Source of the DNA: Cyclostephanos tholiformis
Taxonomy: Eukaryota; Bacillariophyta; Thalassiosirophyceae; Thalassiosirales; Thalassiosiraceae
Assembly: GCA_036939975.1 (NCBI GenBank)
Contig: JALLPB010000298.1
Span: 1 to 18,167, forward strand
Reading direction: 5' to 3'
DNA: 18,167 bases
The notes under the pieces were generated by a model that had not been told where the DNA came from, ran no database searches, and saw only the letters and a list, made by a program, of their open reading frames with translations. Made by a program: the position numbers and the translations under genes. Every line of letters begins with the position of its first letter. The stretch's first letter is position 1. Below, in pieces: positions 1 through 6,987 of the stretch.

Positions 1-119
1 TACCCATTCCCGCCAAAATCATAATACCGAAAAAAATACTGACCGAATTTTCCTCTGGTACGGTATCGATATACCGAAAAATACCGACCGACCGAAAAAT
101 ACCGATTCGGTACAACTCT
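1..119. repeat. ACCGAAAAATACCGA repeat cluster, possible DNA-transposon end
   Basis: The 15-mer ACCGAAAAATACCGA occurs at 73-87 and 91-105 (18-bp period), with a degenerate copy around 24-46. The block ends in a short inverted repeat TACCGA-T-TCGGTA (100-112). Read on the minus strand it starts TAGAGTTGTACCGAATCGGT. Termini of hAT transposons often carry sub-terminal runs of ACCG/CGGT words behind a TAGxG or CAGxG start, so this could be one end of an element lying mostly outside the window. No transposase and no second terminus are visible here. The repeats are seen directly; the transposon reading is inference. Confidence 0.45.
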
Positions 120-504
120 AATAAAATCGGGGGCCGATTATGTAAAATAGTTTTTAGCGCGAGTTTTAGCGATTTTCTACGATTTTTCTACAGATTTTCC
201 TTAAGTATTGTCGCTATTTTGCGTAATCCGGAATTCTGGATAATCGGTGTGACAGATCTATCCCAGCACGGTGCCGGCCGGCCGGCTCGAAGGAAGGGGT
301 ACATCGCGATTTTTTTCTGGCGCAGTTTGAAGATAACTGCATGCCATCGTTCGTATTGTCCCTAGATGGCGGAATACTGCACACCTTCATCAAAGTGTAG
401 AGATCTTTTGTGACTTTCTAATACCACCATCACCTCTCTGGAGGATTGGCCCAAACTCTGTCGAAACATATCGTGCCCACTTCCAGCAGCTCACCGTTCG
501 CACC
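120..504. other. Intergenic region upstream of DUF6824 gene A
   Basis: No coding evidence. It contains a hairpin AATCGG-GGG-CCGATT (125-139), a short direct repeat (GATTTTCTAC followed by GATTTTTCTAC, 171-191), an imperfect palindrome ATCCGGAATTCTGGAT (226-241) and a GCCGGCCGGCCGGC block near 273-286. It presumably holds the promoter and 5' leader of the gene starting at 505. No TATA box or splice site stands out. Confidence 0.5.
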
Positions 505-1476
505 ATGGAGGGCATTGATGGCGACGAGTCTCCATCCGTCAAGAGCAGTGAAGGCGTCGTAGGCGACGACGCGGCCGCCGGCGACAACGACCGCGGCATC
601 GGTGACAATAAATCCTCGGCATTAGACACCGACGACTCCTCCGCCGCGGTCGTCCTCTCTTCCACGGAGGGGATCAAGTTTTACACTCGCGACGACGTCC
701 TATGCGGCCGGGGGGGGGGTACGAACGTCCACCCCGGAAACCGTCGCTTCCGTGACCTCGTCAACGCCAACCGCCTAGCGTACCTCGGGGCACGTAAGAA
801 CAACAAGCCCGACATCTCCCGGTCCATCGTGCGTACGATACGCGAGTCGAACGGACGTTTCCTCAGGAGGGACGGAAAGAGGGGGTATCTTTGGTTCGAG
901 ATCGGCGACGACGGCGCACGGGAGAAGACGTCGCAGGCCCTGCGACAGCGCGCTCCCGAGATGAAGAAGATGCTGTTCAGCGACGAGGACCCGCCGCGGC
1001 AGTGGCAGAAGCAGCATCGGGCACAACAGGACTCGATGAAACTTCGTCAGGACGAGCTCATGATGGGCATGGGCATGGGCAGCCAGGGCACGGTACATAT
1101 GGGCGGCCAGGGCATGGGCGGGAGCGGTTTCCCCCAGATGAACATGGTAGGAGGAGGAGGCGTCGAAGCACCCCCCCCCTCGATGGTTGGGGGCAACCAA
1201 ATTAATGGACAGGGGGGAGATCCAGGCCTTTCCCAACAAGCTTTCTTCGCCATGATGTTCAATAATCAGACTTATTTGATTTCGCCAGAACAGATTATGA
1301 TCCTACAACAACTTGCCATGTCCGGAATGAATCCTCATGGTATGAATGTGCAATCACAGAAAAGTGAATCACAGAACAGTCCATCACAGAACAGTCCATC
1401 ACAGAACAGTCAAACACAGAATGGTATCAATGACATCACGTCGCAGACTATATGTTCCTCCAACAACTGGCTATGA
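505..1476 (+). CDS. DUF6824-domain protein A
   Basis: A 323-residue protein starting at an ATG in a strong context (CACCATGG). Residues 62-155 form a complete domain of the type I know as DUF6824. It has the DDVLCGRGGGTN block (63-74), HPGNRRFRDLV, a middle K-DISRSIVRTIR segment, and the closing GYLWFEIGDD..REKTSQALRQR block. The family is expanded in diatoms and its function is unknown; a DNA-binding or regulatory role has no support in the sequence. An acidic, Ser/Asp-rich N terminus precedes the domain. After it come Met/Gly-rich sequence, a QQAFFAMMF motif (244-252) and a 15-bp-period repeat encoding SQNSP units (about 289-306). The frame ends in ICSSNNWL, where a tandem duplication changes frame, so the true C terminus may lie at 1793 (see 1340-1793). 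A run of nine or more G near 712 encodes part of the GRGGG motif. The gene converges on the HSP70-like gene. Confidence 0.85.
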   Translation: MEGIDGDESPSVKSSEGVVGDDAAAGDNDRGIGDNKSSALDTDDSSAAVVLSSTEGIKFYTRDDVLCGRGGGTNVHPGNRRFRDLVNANRLAYLGARKNNKPDISRSIVRTIRESNGRFLRRDGKRGYLWFEIGDDGAREKTSQALRQRAPEMKKMLFSDEDPPRQWQKQHRAQQDSMKLRQDELMMGMGMGSQGTVHMGGQGMGGSGFPQMNMVGGGGVEAPPPSMVGGNQINGQGGDPGLSQQAFFAMMFNNQTYLISPEQIMILQQLAMSGMNPHGMNVQSQKSESQNSPSQNSPSQNSQTQNGINDITSQTICSSNNWL

Positions 1477-1568
1477 CCGAAATGAATCCACAAAGTAAGA
1501 ATGCGCAATCACAGAATAGTCAATCACAGAACAGTCAATCACAGAATGGTATCGATGACATGTCATCG
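1291..1568 (+). repeat. Tandem duplication inside DUF6824 gene A 3' end
   Basis: Two abutting copies run from 1291 to 1443 and from 1444 to about 1568. Both run CAGAYTATG..., then a segment encoding LQQLAM--MNP, then 15-bp SQNS(P/Q) units, then a segment encoding NGI(N/D)D. The second copy has two extra bases (AT, within CAGACTATATG) compared with the first, so it is read in another frame. The SQNS units vary in number between copies, as in a minisatellite. Confidence 0.85.
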
Positions 1569-1793
1569 CCGATAGAAATCATTGCTTCTCCTTTACTTTA
1601 TGAGGCACTACCGTATTTCTTTGACGGTGACAAAATGGGACGACAAGGACGCCGGATGACCCCGATTGATGATTGGCCCGCTAATTCGTCTGGCAGAATA
1701 ATTGCATCAACTCCGGCGGGGAATTTTTTTAGCAATTTTTGTCTACATAATACGATATTGGTGTTCTTAGTAGGATGCTTAATATTCGTCTAG
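1340..1793 (+). other. Candidate 3' extension of DUF6824 gene A (intron or frameshift)
   Basis: The second repeat copy continues an open frame to a TAG at 1791-1793. It encodes MFLQQLAMTEMNP, more SQNSQ units, and a tail ending in the hydrophobic stretch NTILVFLVGCLIFV. A GTATGA...TCGCAG intron at 1340-1446 (107 nt) would join the main frame to this one exactly, giving a 393-residue protein with a hydrophobic C-terminal end. It has no clear pyrimidine tract, and its body is itself repeat that codes well. The alternatives are a real 2-bp frameshift that truncates the protein at 1476, or a sequence error. All three remain possible. Confidence 0.4.
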
Positions 1794-3841
1794 TCTATCA
1801 CCGACGCGGCACCGTACGCAACGGTCAAGTCAGGATCAATATGCGTGTTTAACCTCTCCTTCCTCAGTTCGTTGCGCACCAACTCCCTTATTTGGGGCAT
1901 CCTAGTGGTGCCGCCCACCATGACCACCTCGTCGATTTCGTCCGTCCGCAAGGCCAAGTCTTTCAGCAGCCGCCGAACGGGGAGGAGGCTGCGCTCGTAC
2001 AATCCTCCCACGGCTAGGTCGTATTCCTCGAGCGTCAACGCGAGCGTAACCGGATAAATCGAGTTGCACAACTTCTCGGTCGTGTTCGGGACTTCCTCGA
2101 GGTCCTCCATCGATGGGGGTCGGTAGCACGCTTTCTCGACCATCGCCCCCGGCTTGTCGGGATGATCCGACAGACCGATCTTCATCTGCTCGCCGATGGT
2201 GTGAAGGGACGATATTGTGCAGAGTGGAGTCTCTCGTAATTTAGGGCACGACATTTCTATCGCGTCCTCGACGTTGTTATTGTCATACCCCGACATGGCG
2301 TCGATTATCATCGACACGCTCGTGGACACGGCCTCGACGTGCCCCCTCCCCCCCTTCTCCTCCAACAGCCAATGCGCCACGGCGGCATCAAAGTCCGCCC
2401 CACCCAGCTGCTCGTCGCCATCGCTCCCCAATACATCGATGTACCCCCCCTCTCCCACGTACAGCAGACTCACGTCCAACGTCCCACCGCCAAAGTCGTA
2501 CACCATGACGTAGTGTACGTCGTCCCTCTTGTGCAGCCCGTACGCCAATGCCGCGGCCGTCGGCTCCTCGAGTATACGCGCGACTTTAATCCCCGCCATC
2601 TCGTAAGCGCGTATCGTGGCGTCGCGCTGGGCAGGTTCGAACTTCGCGGGGATGGCGATGACCGCGGATTTGACGTTGTCGTGTCCGAGGTGATCGCGAA
2701 CGAGTGTCATCAGGTGATGGATAACGTACGAGCCGATTTCCGACGGGGAAAGTAGGGCCGACGATGATTCGTTCGTCGTCGTCGTCGTCGTCAGAGGCGA
2801 CGACGACGACATTGTTGTCGAGTCGTCCGAGGCGACGTCCGATGGGGGGAGATGGTATGGAACGCCGAACGCGGCCATCACGACGCCGCTACCGTCTCGT
2901 TCGTCGGGTACGACGTGAAAGTCCACCTCGGCTTTCAACGATGCGACGGACGGATGGTCGATATCCCTCCCGATTATGCGCTTGGAGTGATATACGGTGT
3001 GATGGGGATGGCCGTCGATTCGTCCCTTCGCGACGCGACCGACGACGACATCGACTGGATGGGGGATATCCCTCCTCGGGAGGTTGACCCCGCCCCCCCA
3101 ATCGCCGTGACGTTCCCTCTCCTCCTTGGTCAAGCGGAACGATCGACGGTGATGATTGTCGAGGAATGACACCACCGACGGCACGACCGGGGAATTCGTG
3201 GCCGGGTCGGACACGCATATTATCTCGCCCACGCCCGCCGATGACTTCTGCGATTGTACGCAAACCACGCTGTTCGTGGTTCCCAGGTCTATCCCCGCGA
3301 CCGTCGACCTGCCCCGAAATCCCATCCTGGCCATGACGCCAATTGCTAGTACCACGACACCGAGTAGCGACGGTAATAGCGCGTCGATTCCGCCGGACTT
3401 GGAATCATCCGCGTGCTTGCTCGTCATCATCGATCGCGTCTTCTTCTTGATGATGAATTTGTGAGGCAACGACGGCGACGACGTCGACATCATCGTCGTC
3501 GTCGTCGTGGTCGAATTATCATCGACGTTCGAGACGGAAGAAGACGAGAGCTCCTCGGACCAGGTCTTTTGCCGATCCCTCTTCTCTCTCCTCCGTCTTA
3601 GCCGAGTGGGAGAAGGACTTTCGGCGGATGAAGACGACGGAGGAGGAGGAGGAGACGTCGTCGGATCATCCGGAGGTGATGCAACCTCGCTCCCCTCGGA
3701 GGCAGCGCCGCCGGATGATGATGGAGGATGTTTTGCGTCGGCGGCCCCGATGCCTCCGCCATCGAGGTCCGAGTTGGTGGATCCGCTCGCTCCCCCCCCC
3801 TTGCCGTCGCCTTGAGTCTCTGATTTGCACATGCTGCACAT
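1790..3841 (-). CDS. Membrane-anchored HSP70 ATPase-domain protein (HSPA13/STCH-like)
   Basis: A 683-residue member of the HSP70/actin ATPase superfamily. Visible motifs are the phosphate-1 loop GIDLGTTNSVV (183-193), EEPTAAALAYG (425-435), phosphate-2 VYDFGGGTLDVS (447-458), the adenosine motif GGTTRMPQIREL (643-654) and DPDLTVAYGAA (669-679). The protein stops four residues later, so the substrate-binding domain and lid of ordinary HSP70s are absent. That architecture is the one known for HSPA13/STCH of the ER. A hydrophobic segment (about 154-171), preceded by basic residues (KKKTRS), should act as a signal anchor that puts the ATPase domain in the ER lumen. The first 150 residues are low-complexity Ser/Pro/Asp/Thr sequence, and a start further in (for example the Met-Met at 138-139) cannot be excluded. 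A Ser/Thr-rich insert (about 338-363) is encoded by GTC/GAC repeats. It is divergent from the nuclease gene. Confidence 0.85.
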   Translation of the reverse strand: MCSMCKSETQGDGKGGGASGSTNSDLDGGGIGAADAKHPPSSSGGAASEGSEVASPPDDPTTSPPPPPSSSSAESPSPTRLRRRREKRDRQKTWSEELSSSSVSNVDDNSTTTTTTMMSTSSPSLPHKFIIKKKTRSMMTSKHADDSKSGGIDALLPSLLGVVVLAIGVMARMGFRGRSTVAGIDLGTTNSVVCVQSQKSSAGVGEIICVSDPATNSPVVPSVVSFLDNHHRRSFRLTKEERERHGDWGGGVNLPRRDIPHPVDVVVGRVAKGRIDGHPHHTVYHSKRIIGRDIDHPSVASLKAEVDFHVVPDERDGSGVVMAAFGVPYHLPPSDVASDDSTTMSSSSPLTTTTTTNESSSALLSPSEIGSYVIHHLMTLVRDHLGHDNVKSAVIAIPAKFEPAQRDATIRAYEMAGIKVARILEEPTAAALAYGLHKRDDVHYVMVYDFGGGTLDVSLLYVGEGGYIDVLGSDGDEQLGGADFDAAVAHWLLEEKGGRGHVEAVSTSVSMIIDAMSGYDNNNVEDAIEMSCPKLRETPLCTISSLHTIGEQMKIGLSDHPDKPGAMVEKACYRPPSMEDLEEVPNTTEKLCNSIYPVTLALTLEEYDLAVGGLYERSLLPVRRLLKDLALRTDEIDEVVMVGGTTRMPQIRELVRNELRKERLNTHIDPDLTVAYGAASVID
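2773..2792. repeat. (TCG)n microsatellite in HSP70-like gene
   Basis: More than six TCG units in the coding region. On the minus strand they encode a Thr run inside a Ser/Thr insert of the ATPase domain. A similar tract near 3489-3510 encodes another Thr run in the N-terminal region. Confidence 0.8.
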
Positions 3842-4340
3842 GCTCTGGAGTATTAATTGTTTGCTATGTGGCAGGGGTGTTCGTGTTTTTTGTTGCCCAT
3901 GCGCGGGCGACGCGACTTCGTGGTTGTGTTCGCGATAGGTAAAATTACATACTTTTAATCAAATGGTTTTCTTACTTTTAACCAAAATGAGAACATTCTA
4001 CCTATTCCGAAATACAAGTGAAAGCAAGGTGATAGAATATTCATTTGAAAAGGATGATAGCTGATTAGCTATCTGTAGTACTCGTCTCTGGATGTGTTAT
4101 GTTGTTGATAGTTCCACGTTTTCACTCTTGGTGTGGCGTTGCTGAGTCGGAGGCAAGTTTTAACGTTTTTCGACAAGTGCGTCGCGAGAGCGAGCTCTTG
4201 CGGGTTCTGCCATCTGCTGCCCCTATTCGACCCCATGTACCCCTGCCGTCAGGTTTGTGCAACCATGGCTCGTTCCGTTGCTGTGTAATAAATCGCACCG
4301 TGTTTTCCAAACTAAGACGCGTGTCGTGATCGAAGAGGCC
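3842..4340. other. Divergent intergenic region, HSP70-like / nuclease
   Basis: Between the start codons of two divergent genes, so it should carry both promoters. The middle (about 3940-4090) is AT-rich. No RNA gene, convincing TATA box or repeat was recognised. A frame open into the nuclease gene runs back to 4257 but has no ATG before 4341. Confidence 0.5.
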
Positions 4341-5213
4341 ATGGGAATCTGCTTCTCGACCGCAGGAGTTTGCATCAAGTCCGCGGACGAGGCGGTAAAC
4401 GAATTCTTGGATAAACAGTCGATTTTCTATGACGAATCAAGGCGCGCGAAGGAGCGCCTGGAGAAGAGGAGGGGAGGTGGTGGTGGCAGTAATAACGTGA
4501 TCCACTTGAATGCTGTCCTACAATCGGGACTATCACCGATACACCCGTCGCTGCCGGTTTCGGCTACGAAACATCGGTGTCGCAATGTGTACGACGGAGA
4601 TACGCTAACGTTGGAGGACGATACGCGAGTTCGTCTGATAGGGATCGATACGCCAGAATTGAAGGAGAGACAACCATTTGCGCTGGAGGCCAAGGAATAC
4701 ACTAAGAAATACTGCAACGGGAAGGACGTTTGGTTGACGCTCGTGGAAATTGAAGGCAGGGACAACGAAAAGAATAAGGATCATTACGGGAGGCTACTCG
4801 CCTTTGTATGGGTTCCTCTGGGAGACGAACACAATGGCGGTGGTGGCACGACCAAAAACCCCCAACGCAAATCGGCATCTAATCCCTGTCAATGGCTGTG
4901 CATCAACGAGGGCCTGGTCGCGTCCGGCCTCGCTCATGCCTACTCTCCGTCCAAGTCGAAGAAGGTGCACAATCACGACAAACTCCTCGGACTTCAGCGG
5001 CTCGCCAGGGTGAACAAGCGCGGGCAATGGGCGACGTTCAAGGATTACGACGTAATAGTGACACCTAACGGAAGCGCTTTCCACAAATGCAAGAAAAAGA
5101 AGAGCATCATGAACGATTGCAAGCATCTGTCGAGGTCGATGAATCTCAGCCTATCGACGGCGTCAGATGCGTATGATAAGGGAATGCATCCATGTAGAAA
5201 TTGTGTAGGGTGA
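4341..5213 (+). CDS. Staphylococcal-nuclease-like enzyme, N-acylated, with C-terminal His/Cys motif
   Basis: A 290-residue protein. ATG 4341 is the first Met in the frame and gives MGICFS, a good N-myristoylation signal (Gly2, Ser6) with Cys4 available for palmitoylation. Plant calcium-dependent CAN nucleases are held at the plasma membrane in this way. The SNase fold (about 78-235) keeps the expected catalytic set: YDGDTL (Asp87), RLIGIDTPE (Arg98, Asp103, Glu106) and DHYGRLLAFVW (Arg151). It should cleave the phosphodiester backbone of DNA and/or RNA with a divalent metal. Residues 240-290 follow the pattern TPNGSAFHK...C...S.A..KGMHPCRNC. This resembles a short His/Cys, probably metal-binding, motif found at the C terminus of some bacterial nuclease-like proteins (His248, Cys260, Cys285, Cys288). 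A Lys/Arg/Gly linker lies at 34-50. No secretion signal is seen, so the likely site is the cytosolic face of a membrane. Confidence 0.88.
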   Translation: MGICFSTAGVCIKSADEAVNEFLDKQSIFYDESRRAKERLEKRRGGGGGSNNVIHLNAVLQSGLSPIHPSLPVSATKHRCRNVYDGDTLTLEDDTRVRLIGIDTPELKERQPFALEAKEYTKKYCNGKDVWLTLVEIEGRDNEKNKDHYGRLLAFVWVPLGDEHNGGGGTTKNPQRKSASNPCQWLCINEGLVASGLAHAYSPSKSKKVHNHDKLLGLQRLARVNKRGQWATFKDYDVIVTPNGSAFHKCKKKKSIMNDCKHLSRSMNLSLSTASDAYDKGMHPCRNCVG

Positions 5214-5389
5214 TGGCTTTACACTCGCATTCGATATAGTAGAAAAATCATTCGTCTCAGTGATGAATTCGGTTCTTTATCTACTTAATTCTTTAGAAAT
5301 AGAATAATGCGACGCAGACCTTTGCTACAGAAATGTTACAGACCATCATCTATTGGCTTCAAAAAAGATTAGCCCTGCTTGCGTGCAAT

Positions 5390-6708
5390 TCATCGAGTCT
5401 GAAAAATATTCTCGATCATATATTTCTTCAATCCAGCAGAGGCAGCGTCCAATTCTGCTACAGCTGCGTTGGTCAATTTCCACCCCACCGATCCAAGGTT
5501 CTCTTCTGCCTGTGCCATGTTTCTTGCTCCTGGGATAGGAACTGTTCCTTTGCAGATTGCCCAATTGATTGCAATTTGAGAGGGTGTCTTCCCCACTTCT
5601 TTTGCAACTGCCTTAAGCGTTCCCAGAAGAGGTTGGGCGCCGGGCAATAACTCACGAAAGAGCTGTCTACGGGGATTTCCCGGCCGAGGTAGATTGTCGA
5701 GGTCATACTTTCCAGTCAACAAACCAAGACAAAGAGGAGAGTAGGATATTAAACGGCACCCGGCGTCATTGCATGCATCCAAAATTTCGTTGTTCCTGGC
5801 AGTCATCAACGAATACTGAACTTGGGCAATCGCGATCGGTACGTCGCGCTCTTTCATCCGCACCGAAAAACGACTCAACTGGACCGGTCCATAATTCGAA
5901 ATACCAACGGCCTCGCATAACCCTGCATCATAGACATCTGCAATCCCTTCCCATAGAGCACCTTGTACAATTGCCAAGGGGAAAATAGCGGAAGAAAAGA
6001 ATTAAGTACGAATTGCTCTTTACATGACGATAAACATCTCAAATAAATGTACCTTCCTGGAATGGTTGGTAGTTTGCTGTTGACCAATGCAACTGCGCAA
6101 CAGACAGTTCTAATACGAATGGTATGGGAAATTAAAGATAAGTGTTGGCAGTCCGACACAGCATGTAGCACAAATTCACGCCAACACTCACTGTCCTGTT
6201 CTAAACGCTTCAGGCTTTCTCTTGCCGCCTGGACCAAGCTCCCACGTGTAATACGCCATGGATAAGGAGCAAATTTTGTCGCAACCTGTTGCCTATTGCT
6301 TTTTGCATCAGCATCGGAGTTGCCGAGAAATTTACCAAAATTGAATTGGGTTTTGCTGCTTGATTTCTCCTCCTGGTAACGTCGTTCGAATTGGCCCAGG
6401 AGGATCTCAGCACGGCCATTGAGCTCCAAAGTTCCGTAGCTATCAGCAGTGTCAAACATCGTGACCCCGGCATCGCGGACCACCCGGTATGCTCTATAGA
6501 TCTCCTCGTCCTGGCTTGGATCGTAGTCCCATAGTAGTTTGTTGCCCCAGCTCCACGTGCCGCATCCCATGCTGCTTATGTCGATCGGCCCCGCGGACAC
6601 TCTTCCCACTATTTTATTCCTGCCGATGAGATTATCTACCAAACCCGAGACGAGACGAATTGAGAGGCAATGGCATAATGCCATGGAGAGAAGAGACCGT
6701 GGCACCAT
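5390..6708 (-). CDS. Aldo-keto reductase, three exons
   Basis: Exons are complement(6192..6708), complement(6053..6109) and complement(5390..5961), giving 381 residues. The family reduces carbonyls with NADPH in a TIM barrel. The catalytic tetrad is complete only after splicing: Asp86 and Tyr91 in MFDTADSYG, Lys145 in ATKFAP, and His180 in SVAQLHWS, the last from the 57-nt exon. Later motifs are GISNYGPVQLSRF, AQVQYSLM, ISYSPLCLGLLTGKY and VPIPGARN, the last being a cofactor-binding element. Both introns are GT-AG (82 and 91 nt) and keep phase. Without them the frame runs into unrelated residues. ATG 6708 has an in-frame stop just upstream. The N terminus (about residues 1-24) is hydrophobic with few charges, so it may be a targeting peptide. 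The sequence resembles plant and algal plastid or cytosolic reductases of the VxQLHWS type; the substrate cannot be told. It is convergent with the nuclease gene and divergent from DUF6824 gene B. Confidence 0.9.
5962..6052 (-). other. Intron 2 of aldo-keto reductase gene
   Basis: 91 nt, GTACAT...GTACAAG, with a T/C-rich stretch before the acceptor. It joins ...YQPFQE to G-ALWEGIAD in phase 1, as expected for the family. Confidence 0.85.
6110..6191 (-). other. Intron 1 of aldo-keto reductase gene
   Basis: 82 nt, GTGAGTG...GTATTAG. It joins ...EQD to K-LSVAQLHW in phase 1. Support comes from restoration of the family motif around the catalytic His. Confidence 0.85.
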
Positions 6709-6987
6709 TGCCGCTTGTCATACGTGTTCCGTTGCTATGCTGATCTGCGTCGACTGCCCTCACATGTACTGTCGTTTGCAAACCCAACTTGAGTATTTTT
6801 ATGGTATATCTACGTTGTACTATATGGTACTAGGTATCTACATACACTCTGAGAGAAGTAAGTGAACCTGATGATGAAAAAGTGCCGAGTGCCTACCTAT
6901 TATTAATTTCCATTCTCCGTCCAGTCGGGAAGACCTCCATCCTGTCATGCCTCCTCTCTTTCATTCGTATAAAAACTACTAGCAATC

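Noticed and set aside
775..1239. Minus-strand open frame of 154 codons opposite DUF6824 gene A
   Set aside because: It mirrors GC-rich coding sequence, has no known motif, and the plus strand holds a clear domain.
1375..1420. CRISPR-like short repeats
   Set aside because: The 15-bp units abut without spacers and encode SQNSP repeats in frame.
1500..1789. Possible downstream exon giving the HSP70-like protein a substrate-binding domain
   Set aside because: The minus strand here has early stops in all frames I checked and no HSP70 motif; the sequence is the end of gene A.
2339..2755. Plus-strand open frame of 138 codons inside the HSP70-like gene
   Set aside because: It is a shadow of the GC-rich minus-strand gene, whose ATPase motifs cover this region.
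4257..4340. N-terminal extension of the nuclease to 4257
   Set aside because: The frame is open but begins with GTG; the first ATG is 4341 and gives a strong acylation signal.
6968..6975. TATAAAAA as TATA box of DUF6824 gene B
   Set aside because: It is only about 13 bases from the start codon, too close for a promoter element unless transcription starts within the coding exon.
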